Part shown: positions 27,183 to 35,352 of the stretch, piece after piece
How positions within the stretch are numbered: position 1 is the stretch's first letter
How the letters are laid out: each line of letters opens with the position of its first letter
NCBI RefSeq assembly: GCF_023824195.1
Contig: NZ_CP085442.1
Span: forward strand, 4,316,001-4,380,000
From: Priestia megaterium
GTDB lineage: Bacteria > Bacillota > Bacilli > Bacillales > Bacillaceae_H
Direction of reading: 5' to 3'
DNA: 64,000 bases
The notes under the pieces: generated by a model
What the model saw: only the letters and a program-made list of their open reading frames with translations
What the model was told of the DNA's origin: nothing
The model's database searches: none
Program-made: the position numbers and the translations under genes

Positions 27183-27292
27183 TCCCCTGCATATATTACA
27201 TAATATAGCTGCTTATATCCGTTCTTACACACAAAAAATTTTTTTTATTGATTCTAACGACAAATAAAAAAAAGAATACCTCTCTATTTATA

Positions 27293-27325
27293 TGCAATAA
27301 ATTGCACACCATGCACTTTATTGCA
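27293..27325 (-). promoter_or_regulatory. probable BkdR upstream activating sites (two palindromes)
   Basis: TGCAATAAATTGCA and, 5 bp further, TGCACTTTATTGCA. Both fit TGCAA-N4-TTGCA (one mismatch in the second), with centres 19 bp apart, about two helical turns. They lie about 110-160 bp upstream of the -24 box, the usual distance for an enhancer-binding protein; the second overlaps the last codons of bkdR. A third copy precedes bkdR itself. Confidence 0.65.
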
Positions 27326-29387
27326 TGCTGTTATTTGCAAGATTGTATTTTTCCAACTTATAATACAGAGAACGCAGGGAAATATTGAGCTGTTTTGCTG
27401 TTTTCGTTCGGTTATACTCGTTTGCAAGCAGCACTTTTTGAATAAGTTCCGCTTCATAATTTTCCATCATGTGCGCTAAAGTCTTCCCTTCGAACACTAC
27501 CTCTTCATTCACCTGATTTTTTTCTTTTTTGCCCTTGCCTTCAAGCGAAGGGAGATGAACAGAATCAATCATTGTTTCTGTATAGTGCATATAAATAATG
27601 GCTCTGCCTAATATGTTTTCAAGCTCTCTGACGTTTCCTGGCCAGTCGTATGATCTTAATGATTGTAAAGCCCCCTCTGTTACTCCTTCAACATGCCGGC
27701 CGTAATCTTGATTAATTTTTGTAATTAAGTGTGTAACAAGCGCACCAATATCCTCTTTTCTCTTCCGAAGAGGAGGTATGTGAATCGGAATTTTGTTTAG
27801 CCGATAATACAAGTCCTGTCTGATGCTTCCATCAGCCATTCCTTTTTCTAAATTCACATTCGTAGCTGCAATAACGCGAACATTCACCGGAATAGGAGTC
27901 GTTCCTCCAACGCGAATAAGCTCTTTTTCTTGAAGCACCCGAAGCAGCTTAGCCTGCATATGAGCTGAAAGCTCCCCGATTTCATCTAAAAAGATGCTAC
28001 CGTTATTGGCTTCTTCAAAAACGCCGCGTTTCCCGCCTCTTTTTGCCCCGGAAAAAGCTCCTTCTTCATACCCAAAAAGTTCACTTTCAAGCAAAGACTC
28101 AGAAAGCGCAGCACAGTTAATCCGGACAAATTTATTAAACTTTCGGCTGCTCGCATTATGAATCGCATGTGCAAACAACTCTTTACCAGTCCCAGATTCA
28201 CCTCTAAGCAAAACAGTAGCTGGTGTTTTAGCAGCAAGTCTAGCCTGCTCAATTGCTAACTGAAACTCTTCAGATTGACCAATGATATCAGCAAATGAAT
28301 ATTTCGCTTCAAGCGTTCGGATAATTTGACGCGCTCTTTTGAGTTCATTTGTAAGCTCTTGAATTTCAGACATATCATGAATAACGCCAACGCTGCCTTT
28401 TAATTTTCCATCGACAATAACGGGGGCAACATTGACAACTACGTCTCTTTTACTCGGACCAAGCCTCATTCTTACACCTCGAACGGGACGCCTTGTTTGC
28501 AGCACCTTCATGTGCATACTGTCTCCTTCAGAGATATCGGCAGTCGCGGGCTGACCAATAATATCCGTCTTTTTTAAACCCGTAATTCTCGTATAAGCAG
28601 GATTAATTAAAATCCCTCTTCCTTCTTCATCGACAACCGAAATAGCTTCTTCAGAAGATTGAATAATAGCTTGAAGCATAGTTTGTACTTCTTTTAAATT
28701 CGTAACTTCTTCTGCCAATCCGACAACGTCCGTAATATCTTTAAAAATCGAAAAGGCCCCAAACAGCTCTCCATTCTCGTCGAGTATTGGTATTCTAGTC
28801 GTAATTACCTTCCGTCCGCTATCTAACACAAATTCACTATTTTGATCAATCGTTTTTGTATGAAGAACATCAACAAGTTTACTATTTGGAATGACTTCAT
28901 GAAGATGCTTACCAATTACATCTCTGTGTGAAAAGTTCGTCAAACGCTCGGCACTTTGATTAAATAGCGTAATATATCCATTCCTATCAATCACGACCAT
29001 CGCATCATGAGCCGCGTTAAAAATAAGATCATATTTATACGATTCTTGCTTTAACCGCTGAATTAACTCTTCTTTTTCCTCCATCAGATTTGCCATAATT
29101 TCAGCAACCAATCCCGGCACTACCAGTGCATCAGCAGGTTTGCTTCTTTGCAATTGTTGAAAGACGCCTTGTTTACCTGTTGTTTCAACAATGACATCGA
29201 GCTGCTTTGTCATATAAGGCTCCCAATTCATTCCGGTTGAAATATCTTGTTCTTGCGCATACAAAACAGCCGGCGCGTTAGCTCGTACGTCTACTACACC
29301 AATCACTTTCATAAATTCGGTTTCCAACAAGATTTTCAGAATAGCTAATCCGCCTTTTCCTCCTCCAACGATCAACACATTTTGCAT
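27318..29387 (-). CDS. bkdR: sigma-54-dependent activator of branched-chain amino acid catabolism, BkdR
   Basis: A 689-residue enhancer-binding protein. The N-terminus is a Rossmann-like segment ([17 protein letters not shown]), then two PAS-type sensor regions (around [21 protein letters not shown] and [20 protein letters not shown]). The AAA+ domain has Walker [12 protein letters not shown], a sigma-54 contact loop written GAFSGA instead of the common GAFTGA, Walker [12 protein letters not shown], and an arginine-finger region. A Fis-type helix-turn-helix ends the protein ([19 protein letters not shown]). No terminator separates it from the ptb promoter region. Confidence 0.93.
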   Translation of the reverse strand: MQNVLIVGGGKGGLAILKILLETEFMKVIGVVDVRANAPAVLYAQEQDISTGMNWEPYMTKQLDVIVETTGKQGVFQQLQRSKPADALVVPGLVAEIMANLMEEKEELIQRLKQESYKYDLIFNAAHDAMVVIDRNGYITLFNQSAERLTNFSHRDVIGKHLHEVIPNSKLVDVLHTKTIDQNSEFVLDSGRKVITTRIPILDENGELFGAFSIFKDITDVVGLAEEVTNLKEVQTMLQAIIQSSEEAISVVDEEGRGILINPAYTRITGLKKTDIIGQPATADISEGDSMHMKVLQTRRPVRGVRMRLGPSKRDVVVNVAPVIVDGKLKGSVGVIHDMSEIQELTNELKRARQIIRTLEAKYSFADIIGQSEEFQLAIEQARLAAKTPATVLLRGESGTGKELFAHAIHNASSRKFNKFVRINCAALSESLLESELFGYEEGAFSGAKRGGKRGVFEEANNGSIFLDEIGELSAHMQAKLLRVLQEKELIRVGGTTPIPVNVRVIAATNVNLEKGMADGSIRQDLYYRLNKIPIHIPPLRKRKEDIGALVTHLITKINQDYGRHVEGVTEGALQSLRSYDWPGNVRELENILGRAIIYMHYTETMIDSVHLPSLEGKGKKEKNQVNEEVVFEGKTLAHMMENYEAELIQKVLLANEYNRTKTAKQLNISLRSLYYKLEKYNLANNSMQ

Positions 29388-29425
29388 ATTTTTTCACCTT
29401 TTCTACTTAATATGTACATATTCCG

Positions 29426-29439
29426 TGCAAAATATTGCA
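29426..29439 (-). promoter_or_regulatory. possible BkdR site in front of bkdR
   Basis: TGCAAAATATTGCA is a third palindrome of the form TGCAA-N4-TTGCA, about 40 bp before the bkdR start codon. Its likeness to the two sites ahead of the bkd operon suggests autoregulation by BkdR. This is inferred from sequence likeness only. Confidence 0.5.
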
Positions 29440-29563
29440 TATACCTATCATATAAAAAAAGAAACGCTCTTGACAATTTATTTAGTTCTTTTATGATTCA
29501 AGTATAACGGTTTCATAATGTAAACGCATTCATTTTTAAAAAAGAGAAGCGAAAGGAGCAGTT

Positions 29564-29815
29564 ATGGTTCGAATTATCGCACTGCTAATCTTACTTATTC
29601 CTGGTATACTCGCTGGCTATGGCATTAAACTTATGAGAGATATGATTTTTGGCATCCTGCAATCCCCGTTCCCTTCTTTATTTTTGCAATTTTCAGTCGG
29701 TCTTCTATTATTTTTAATCGGCCTTGGATTTGTTGCTGGCTTTATTCTGCACAGAGACCGCAAGCGAAACAAAGTTCAAAACAGATTTCAAAAAGATAAA
29801 AAAACATCGCATTAA
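29564..29815 (+). CDS. yqzF: DUF2627 family small membrane protein YqzF
   Basis: An 83-residue protein with two hydrophobic helices (IIALLILLIPGILAGYGI and FSVGLLLFLIGLGFVAGFIL) and a basic, soluble tail rich in Lys/Arg. GAAAGGAG lies at normal spacing before the ATG. It matches the small YqzF/DUF2627 protein found beside bkdR in Bacillus. The function is unknown. It is divergent from bkdR and convergent with the glycerophosphodiesterase gene. Confidence 0.75.
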   Translation: MVRIIALLILLIPGILAGYGIKLMRDMIFGILQSPFPSLFLQFSVGLLLFLIGLGFVAGFILHRDRKRNKVQNRFQKDKKTSH

Positions 29816-29829
29816 TGCGATGTTTTTTT
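29799..29829. terminator. bidirectional terminator between yqzF and the phosphodiesterase gene
   Basis: AAAAAACATCGCATT is followed directly by its reverse complement. The convergent genes on both sides share it. Confidence 0.9.
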
Positions 29830-30556
29830 ACGAAAAGCGCCCCCCAAATTGCTTCACCATTTTTTCTGGATAATCGGTAATAACGGATTCACATCCATAT
29901 TTCCGAAGCTGCTCAGCTACTTTTACATCATTTACTGTGTAAGGTCGCACTGGAATTTGACAATCTTTTGAAGCGGCTACATTTACTTCATTAACGGTAC
30001 GCTGATTAGGGTGAAGAGCTTTTGCGCCAAGATGCTGAGCATATACCCAAGGCTCATACATCGGATAAGAATATAAAATAGCTGTTTCGATCGTAGAATC
30101 CAGGGAACCAATTCGGGCTAAGCTGTTATGATTAAAAGATGAAATCATCGTTCGATCCTTCATCTTGTATAAATAAATTAAATCCAAGACTTTCATTTCC
30201 AAGTATGGATAGTCAAATATATTGTTTTTCAACTCAATATTTACACTAATTCCTTCACTTGAAGCCCACTCCATTACTTCATTTAACGCGGGGATTTTAC
30301 ATACTCCATACTTTTTTTTGAACTTATAGCTCGCATCTAATTTTTGTAAATCTTGATACGTAAAATCTTTTACATACCCTTTTCCATTCGTCGTTCGATC
30401 TACTTTTTCATCATGAATTACAGCAAGTTCCCCATCCTTTGTCATATGCACATCAAGTTCAATTCCGTGTGCTCCAACTCTCGCTGCTTCTTTGAAGGAA
30501 ATCATCGTATTTTCAGGAAACGTTCCAGCTGCGCCGCGATGACCTATTACAAACAT
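29828..30556 (-). CDS. yqiK: glycerophosphodiester phosphodiesterase (YqiK-like)
   Basis: A 242-residue GDPD-family TIM barrel that hydrolyses glycerophosphodiesters to glycerol-3-phosphate and an alcohol. The catalytic motifs are GHRGAAGTFPENT at residues 5-17, IELDVHMTKDGELAVIHDE (metal Glu/Asp and second His) and NIELKNN. It has no signal peptide, so it acts in the cytosol, unlike exported GlpQ. It matches the position of yqiK near yqzF in B. subtilis. Confidence 0.9.
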   Translation of the reverse strand: MFVIGHRGAAGTFPENTMISFKEAARVGAHGIELDVHMTKDGELAVIHDEKVDRTTNGKGYVKDFTYQDLQKLDASYKFKKKYGVCKIPALNEVMEWASSEGISVNIELKNNIFDYPYLEMKVLDLIYLYKMKDRTMISSFNHNSLARIGSLDSTIETAILYSYPMYEPWVYAQHLGAKALHPNQRTVNEVNVAASKDCQIPVRPYTVNDVKVAEQLRKYGCESVITDYPEKMVKQFGGRFS

Positions 30557-30680
30557 ACTTGCTCAACTCCTCTATTATCACTTATTATTAACTTTAGCAT
30601 TACTTAATAGTGAAAGCACGAATTTACTGTTTATACTTCTTCACTTTCATTACTTTATATGCAAAAGGAGGTCGTTGTGT

Positions 30681-30833
30681 ATGAGACCACTGCAAATTTC
30701 ACCGGATACAGCCGTAAAATTAGCGGAACAATTGAATATCCCTCTCGAGCAATTAATGCATATGCCTCAGCATATTTTGCTGCAGAAACTTGCTGAATTA
30801 AATGCGGGCGAAGATAAAAAAGGATCTGAATAA
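30681..30833 (+). CDS. yycC: YycC family small protein
   Basis: A 50-residue protein. AAAGGAGG lies 9 nt before the ATG and a terminator follows the stop. The sequence RPLQISPDTAVKLAEQLN followed by MHMPQHILL is the hallmark of the YycC family, tiny conserved Bacillus proteins of unknown function. It is mostly helical and soluble. Confidence 0.8.
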   Translation: MRPLQISPDTAVKLAEQLNIPLEQLMHMPQHILLQKLAELNAGEDKKGSE

Positions 30834-30846
30834 CAGATCCTTTTTT
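30816..30846 (+). terminator. terminator of yycC
   Basis: AAAGGATCTG and CAGATCCTTT with a short loop, then a T run on the plus strand. It overlaps the end of the gene. Confidence 0.85.
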
Positions 30847-31146
30847 CTTTCAAATTTTCATTTCCAAAAATAGTATTACCTTCTCACTTCCTTCCCCCTA
30901 ACATATATTAGAATATTTAATAATATAAATGTATTTTTAAAAATGCTTTTAAATAAGTAATTTAATACTTTTTTGTGTATATTTAATTATTTTTTGATTT
31001 TTCCATATAATTTTATTGACGAAATTATTGTTTTTCTACTAAAATAAAAATACATTATATTTATTCCAGTACTTATATTCTGATTTTTTGATCAATTCAA
31101 ACAAAAGAATTAAATAGTATGAGAAAAATTTTAGGGGGACTTCATT
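30847..31146. other. AT-rich gene-free leader of the peptide transporter gene
   Basis: About 300 bp with very high A+T. It holds a probable sigma-A promoter (listed separately) and a ~100-nt untranslated leader. I see no ORF with a ribosome-binding site and no clear riboswitch fold. Confidence 0.5.
31016..31045 (+). promoter_or_regulatory. probable sigma-A promoter of the peptide transporter gene
   Basis: TTGACG, 18-bp spacer, TAAAAT on the plus strand, about 100 bp before the start codon. Confidence 0.55.
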
Positions 31147-32478
31147 ATGCAAGCAGCTGTACAACACGAAAATCAGCAGCCAAATGAGTCTAGGAAAAAA
31201 CACCCTCCTGGACTGTACTTATTATTCGCTACTGAGGCATGGGAAAGATTTAGTTATTATGGAATGAGAGCCATTCTGGTTCTTTATTTAACTGCTACCG
31301 CTGCTCAAGGTGGACTCGGGGTAGATAAAGCAACTGCACTGAGCTTATATGGAACATTCACTAGTGCTGTTTACATTACGCCGATGATTGGCGGATATTT
31401 AACAGACCGCTTCCTCGGAAGAAGGCTAGCCATCACTATCGGTGGTGTGATTATGGCACTCGGGAATTTTTCCATCTTCATTCATCAAAGCGTAGCCGCT
31501 TTGTATATCGGACTTGCTTTATTAATTATCGGAAACGGATTTTTCAAACCAAATATCTCCACATTGGTCGGAGATCTGTATGAAGAAAATGATCCTCGCC
31601 GTGACGGTGCTTTCACCATTTTTTATATGGGTATTAACTTTGGTGCATTTTTCGCACCGTTAGTTGTTGGATTAATGAGTTACAAATACGGATTTTTAAC
31701 AGCAGCTATTGGAATGGTTGTTGGACAAATTTTGTTTAACCTACTGGCTAATCGCTATTTAGGCGATATCGGGAAAGAGCCTACAGGAAAAGTACACGCA
31801 GCGGCATCTCAAACATCAACTGCTCCGCTGACAGCACGAGAAAAGAAAAGAACGGTTGCTATCGTTATTCTAGCCTTCGTTGTTATTGCTTTCTGGACAG
31901 CTTTTGAACAGGCTGGAAGTTCTTTAACACTATATGCTCAAGATCAAATTAATCGTCAAATAGGTAGTTTCACGGTTCCAACAGAGTGGTTCCAATCATT
32001 GAATCCGCTGTTTATCATGATTTTAGCACCAATTATGTCACTAGTTTGGTACAAGCTAGGAAATTCAAAACGCGGTGATTTCAAAACACCAACAAAAATG
32101 GGTATGGGACTTGTAACAGTCGGATTAGGATTCTTAATTTTAATTCCAGCCGTTATGTATACTGGTAATGACCCAGCTTTAAAAGTAAATATCCTGTTCA
32201 TGATTTTCACTTACTTCCTGCACACGCTGGCTGAGCTTATGATTTCGCCAGTAGGGTTGTCTATGGTAAGTAGACTGGCTCCATTAAAGCTTGCTTCTCT
32301 TTTAATGGGCGTATGGATGGCAAGCTCTGCTGTTGCTAATAAGCTAGCGGGTGTTCTTGCATCTTATACACAGTCTTTAGGTTATTTCGACATCTTCAGC
32401 TTAATCGGAGCTGTAACAATTGTACTTGGAATTATCGTTCTGTTCCTTTCAAAACCGATTGCTAAATTAATGGATTAA
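31147..32478 (+). CDS. POT/PTR family proton-coupled di-/tripeptide transporter
   Basis: A 443-residue major-facilitator membrane protein of the oligopeptide (POT) family. The ExxERFxYYG proton-coupling motif is seen as EAWERFSYYGMRAIL near residue 30. The family signature FTIFYMGINFGAFFAPLVVG lies near residue 155, and GGYLTDRFLGRR is the MFS loop motif. About a dozen hydrophobic helices are visible, with a charged central loop. AGGGGGA precedes the ATG. It resembles bacterial DtpT/YclF; the exact peptide preference is unknown. This gene is not part of the B. subtilis order here and runs against most of its neighbours. Confidence 0.92.
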   Translation: MQAAVQHENQQPNESRKKHPPGLYLLFATEAWERFSYYGMRAILVLYLTATAAQGGLGVDKATALSLYGTFTSAVYITPMIGGYLTDRFLGRRLAITIGGVIMALGNFSIFIHQSVAALYIGLALLIIGNGFFKPNISTLVGDLYEENDPRRDGAFTIFYMGINFGAFFAPLVVGLMSYKYGFLTAAIGMVVGQILFNLLANRYLGDIGKEPTGKVHAAASQTSTAPLTAREKKRTVAIVILAFVVIAFWTAFEQAGSSLTLYAQDQINRQIGSFTVPTEWFQSLNPLFIMILAPIMSLVWYKLGNSKRGDFKTPTKMGMGLVTVGLGFLILIPAVMYTGNDPALKVNILFMIFTYFLHTLAELMISPVGLSMVSRLAPLKLASLLMGVWMASSAVANKLAGVLASYTQSLGYFDIFSLIGAVTIVLGIIVLFLSKPIAKLMD

Positions 32479-32512
32479 AAAAAGCAGCCTTTTCTGAAGG
32501 CTGCTTTTTTTT
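32477..32512. terminator. bidirectional terminator after the peptide transporter gene
   Basis: AAAAAAAGCAGCCTT and AAGGCTGCTTTTTTTT form a stem with a 4-base loop. It can also end the candidate small gene on the minus strand. Confidence 0.9.
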
Positions 32513-32517
32513 ATAAT

Positions 32518-32682
32518 TTAATTATCCATATCCCATTTAAAATATGTAGATAAATTTTTTAATGCACCTTCTAAATCTTCTTTCAAACACAAAACCCTCA
32601 TAACAATTAAATAAATTATTTCAATAAAATACACCACTATGGATATGAAGAGAAACAAGATGCACGTTCCATTAACCTCAAT
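32518..32682 (-). CDS. candidate small membrane protein (54 aa) with a non-standard ATT start
   Basis: I do not recognise this. An uninterrupted 55-codon frame has AAGAGGTG five bases before an ATT codon and a terminator right after its stop. It would encode an N-terminal membrane helix (CILFLFISIVVYFIEIIYLIV) and a soluble tail (KEDLEGALKNLSTYF, then KWDMDN). ATT is a rare start; the only in-frame ATG is at codon 28 and would remove the helix. It could instead be a decayed gene. The tail looks protein-like, but real expression is unproven. Confidence 0.35.
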   Translation of the reverse strand: MEVNGTCILFLFISIVVYFIEIIYLIVMRVLCLKEDLEGALKNLSTYFKWDMDN

Positions 32683-32700
32683 ATTTTCACCTCTTAAAAC

Positions 32701-32739
32701 AAAATAAAAGGACCAATGAATGATTAAAATTCATCGGCC
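32701..32739 (-). terminator. terminator of spo0A
   Basis: GGACCAATGAAT and ATTCATCGGCCC pair at 10 of 12 positions, followed on the minus strand by a T-rich tract. It lies about 130 bp after the spo0A stop; the intervening 32740-32870 shows no ORF. Confidence 0.65.
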
Positions 32740-32870
32740 CTGCAGTAAAATGTTTATTGGTTTTCAGTTTACTATCTAGTGTAAATTCCAAAAGTTTATC
32801 GGCATGTACTCTGTATTACAAAAGGTATCAGCTCACTCAAAACCCCGTAATTCCAGCAGTCCTATCCCTT

Positions 32871-33659
32871 TCAACTCGCTTTATGTTCAAGGCGTAATTT
32901 ATCCGCAACCATGGCGATAAATTCACTATTTGTCGGCTTCGCTTTTGACATGCTGACAGTATATCCGAATAATGAAGAAATGGAATCAATGTTTCCTCGG
33001 CTCCATGCTACTTCAATGGCATGACGAATGGCGCGCTCAACGCGGCTTGCCGTTGTATTATATTTTTTTGCAATATCAGGATACAGTACTTTTGTAATCG
33101 ACCCAAGCAGCTCAATATCCTTATATACCATTGAAATGGCTTCTCTCAAATATAAATAGCCTTTGATATGAGCAGGTACACCAATTTCGTGAATGATGCT
33201 CGTAATGCTTGCATCTAAATTTGCTGGTTTGCTGTCGCGATGTGAACGCATGGAAGAAGATGAACGTTGCATAAATGAAGATGTTTGTCCGCTAACTTGA
33301 CGAATATGATTCACTAAGTTTTCCATATCAAACGGCTTTAGAATAAAATAAGCAGCTCCTAAATCAACCGCTTTTTTCGTTACGTCTTCTTGCCCAAATG
33401 CTGTTAGCATAATGACATTTGGATAATTTTCTTTTTTCATTTCTTTTAACTGACCTAAAACTGCTAATCCATCTAGATGCGGCATAATAATGTCTAATAC
33501 AAGAACATCCGGATCTTTATCTTTTAAAATGGATAAACACTCTTGTCCATTGTAAGCTACTCCGATTACTTCCATGTCTTCTTGCTCTGAAATATAATCT
33601 TCAAGCAAACCAATTAGTTCCCGATTATCATCAACCAAGCATACTTTAATTTTTTTCAA
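32871..33659 (-). CDS. spo0A: stage 0 sporulation response regulator Spo0A
   Basis: The master regulator of sporulation entry (262 aa). The N-terminal receiver domain has the acidic pocket (VDDN), the phosphorylated Asp at residue 56 in [13 protein letters not shown], and the Thr/Lys switch residues in VIMLTAFGQ and ILKPFD. A Ser/Arg-rich linker leads to the C-terminal DNA-binding effector domain ([47 protein letters not shown]). It lies directly downstream of spoIVB, the universal Bacillus order. A sigma-H promoter with an overlapping 0A box lies upstream. Confidence 0.98.
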   Translation of the reverse strand: MKKIKVCLVDDNRELIGLLEDYISEQEDMEVIGVAYNGQECLSILKDKDPDVLVLDIIMPHLDGLAVLGQLKEMKKENYPNVIMLTAFGQEDVTKKAVDLGAAYFILKPFDMENLVNHIRQVSGQTSSFMQRSSSSMRSHRDSKPANLDASITSIIHEIGVPAHIKGYLYLREAISMVYKDIELLGSITKVLYPDIAKKYNTTASRVERAIRHAIEVAWSRGNIDSISSLFGYTVSMSKAKPTNSEFIAMVADKLRLEHKAS

Positions 33660-33730
33660 TGCAGCTTCCTCCTCAGTCCTTTATGTTATACGTCGTTTCC
33701 TACGTGTCTCTATTCTTTATTCTAAAGGAC

Positions 33731-33759
33731 AAATTCGACAATGCAACATTATTTCCTTT
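33731..33759 (-). promoter_or_regulatory. sigma-H promoter of spo0A with an overlapping 0A box
   Basis: AAAGGAAAT, 11 bp, GTCGAATTT on the minus strand fits the sigma-H consensus RnAGGAwww / RnnGAATww. TGTCGAA, the Spo0A recognition core, overlaps the -10 region (33734-33740). This matches the known autoregulated sporulation promoter of spo0A in B. subtilis. Confidence 0.75.
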
Positions 33760-33862
33760 ATTTTTTTAGAAAAAAGTCTTTTAAATGGGATTTATTCGAT
33801 TTTCTCTTATTTTCTTTGTTTTTCGACGTTTTTCTCTTACATTTACGACAATAATTTTTATC

Positions 33863-33902
33863 AAAAAAAGCGAACTAATGACAACATTAGCTCGCTTTTT
33901 TT
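33863..33902 (-). terminator. terminator of spoIVB
   Basis: AAAAAAAGCGA..CTAATG pairs with CATTAG.CTCGCTTTTTTT around an ACAA loop, overlapping the spoIVB stop codon. It separates spoIVB from spo0A. Confidence 0.85.
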
Positions 33903-35167
33903 CGATTATTTTTATAAATATCGATTCCTGCTTCGTTAAGCATCCATTCAATATGGACACCGTAACCCGAGGTAGGATCATTTACAAAAACATGGGTAAC
34001 CGCTCCAACGACTTTACCGTTTTGAATAATCGGGCTCCCGCTCATTCCTTGAACAATTCCACCTGTTTTCTTTAGCAGTTTAGGATCTGTAATTTTAATA
34101 ACCATTCCTTTAGTAGCCGGAAACTTTTGAGGTATAGTACTCATAATTTCAATATCAAATTCTTCCACTTGATCATCATCTACTACCGTTAGAATTTTAG
34201 CCGGTCCTTCTTTTACTTGATGAGATAGGGCAATTGGCATTGCTTTATCCATTATTCCGTTTTCCATCGTTGAAGACAATTTTCCAAAAATACCAAAAGG
34301 ACTATTTCGTGTAATATTTCCAATGATTTGTCTATCTTCAGAAAACCTTGCTAGCTTTTCGCCGGGAACGCCGTTAGAACCTTTCTCAATTGATGTAACG
34401 GTCGAACGGACAATTTGTCCATCTTCTACTACGATTGGCTTTTTTGTATCCATATCCGAAATAACATGGCCTAAAGCGCCATATTTTTTAGATTTTGGAT
34501 CATAAAAAGTCATTGTGCCAATTCCTGCAGCTGAATCACGGATGTATAAACCGATTCTGTAAGCATAATCTTGCTTATCTTTTAACGGATACAGCTTAGT
34601 GTCAAACTGCTTTTTTTCTCTTAAAATATGCAGATTTAATGGTTCACCCGTTTTTCCTGCCTGCTGAATAAACGGTGTAATATCACTCATTTTTTCAATG
34701 GTTTTACCATTAATCTTCGTAATCATATCTCCAACTTGAATACCCGCAATTTCACCAGGAGATCTTTTACCTTTTGCTGTATCTACCTGATGATAGCCTA
34801 CAACAAGAACACCTTTTGAATTTAATTTCACACCGATTGATTGTCCACCTGGAATGACTTTAAAATCAGATAATACCTGCACGTCTACACGCTTTACAGG
34901 AATACCGGCCAAATGAAGCATCAACTCTTCTTTGCCTACCTGTTTGCCTGCTACGGTCAGCTTCGCCTTGTTACTTGTTACATCGTAAACAGGTGATGAA
35001 GCTGCTACGCTAAGCGGTAATGTCGTATTAATTTTTTCTTTTTGCTGTTCAAATAAGACGATTTGTTTTGGAATGTGTATATATTGTTGCACAACTGGAA
35101 TAAATCCTACAAAAATGAACGAAACAAGGAGAATCGCACCAATTATATGTCTGTATCGATTTTGCAT
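33887..35167 (-). CDS. spoIVB: SpoIVB serine peptidase (sigma-K checkpoint signal)
   Basis: A 426-residue forespore protease of family S55 that is secreted into the intermembrane space and cleaves SpoIVFA to release pro-sigma-K processing. One N-terminal membrane helix ([19 protein letters not shown]) is followed by a PDZ domain (around [18 protein letters not shown]). The peptidase domain holds the catalytic His region (ALGHVISD) and the nucleophile in [15 protein letters not shown]. It sits between recN and spo0A, as in B. subtilis. Confidence 0.96.
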   Translation of the reverse strand: MQNRYRHIIGAILLVSFIFVGFIPVVQQYIHIPKQIVLFEQQKEKINTTLPLSVAASSPVYDVTSNKAKLTVAGKQVGKEELMLHLAGIPVKRVDVQVLSDFKVIPGGQSIGVKLNSKGVLVVGYHQVDTAKGKRSPGEIAGIQVGDMITKINGKTIEKMSDITPFIQQAGKTGEPLNLHILREKKQFDTKLYPLKDKQDYAYRIGLYIRDSAAGIGTMTFYDPKSKKYGALGHVISDMDTKKPIVVEDGQIVRSTVTSIEKGSNGVPGEKLARFSEDRQIIGNITRNSPFGIFGKLSSTMENGIMDKAMPIALSHQVKEGPAKILTVVDDDQVEEFDIEIMSTIPQKFPATKGMVIKITDPKLLKKTGGIVQGMSGSPIIQNGKVVGAVTHVFVNDPTSGYGVHIEWMLNEAGIDIYKNNRKKAS

Positions 35168-35302
35168 GTTTTCACTCTCCTCGCTTCCTCGCCTAAATGG
35201 CTACACATTTAATTTAGCCTTCTTAAAGCGCATTTATAACAGAAGTTCAGAGAAAAATGAAAAGAAGTGCAAGGAAACATTTTCAGTTCCTCCATTTTGT
35301 AT

Positions 35303-35352
35303 AAAAAAACACCTTTAACACATACTGTTACGTGTTAAAAGGTGTTTTTTTA
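35303..35352 (-). terminator. terminator of recN
   Basis: AACACCTTTAACAC pairs with GTGTTAAAAGGTGTT around a 10-base loop, with A/T tracts outside. It begins at the recN stop codon. Confidence 0.85.

Noticed and set aside
33785..34075. 96-codon plus-strand ORF over the spoIVB 3' end
   Set aside because: Antisense to a conserved sporulation gene and its terminator; low-complexity hydrophobic translation.
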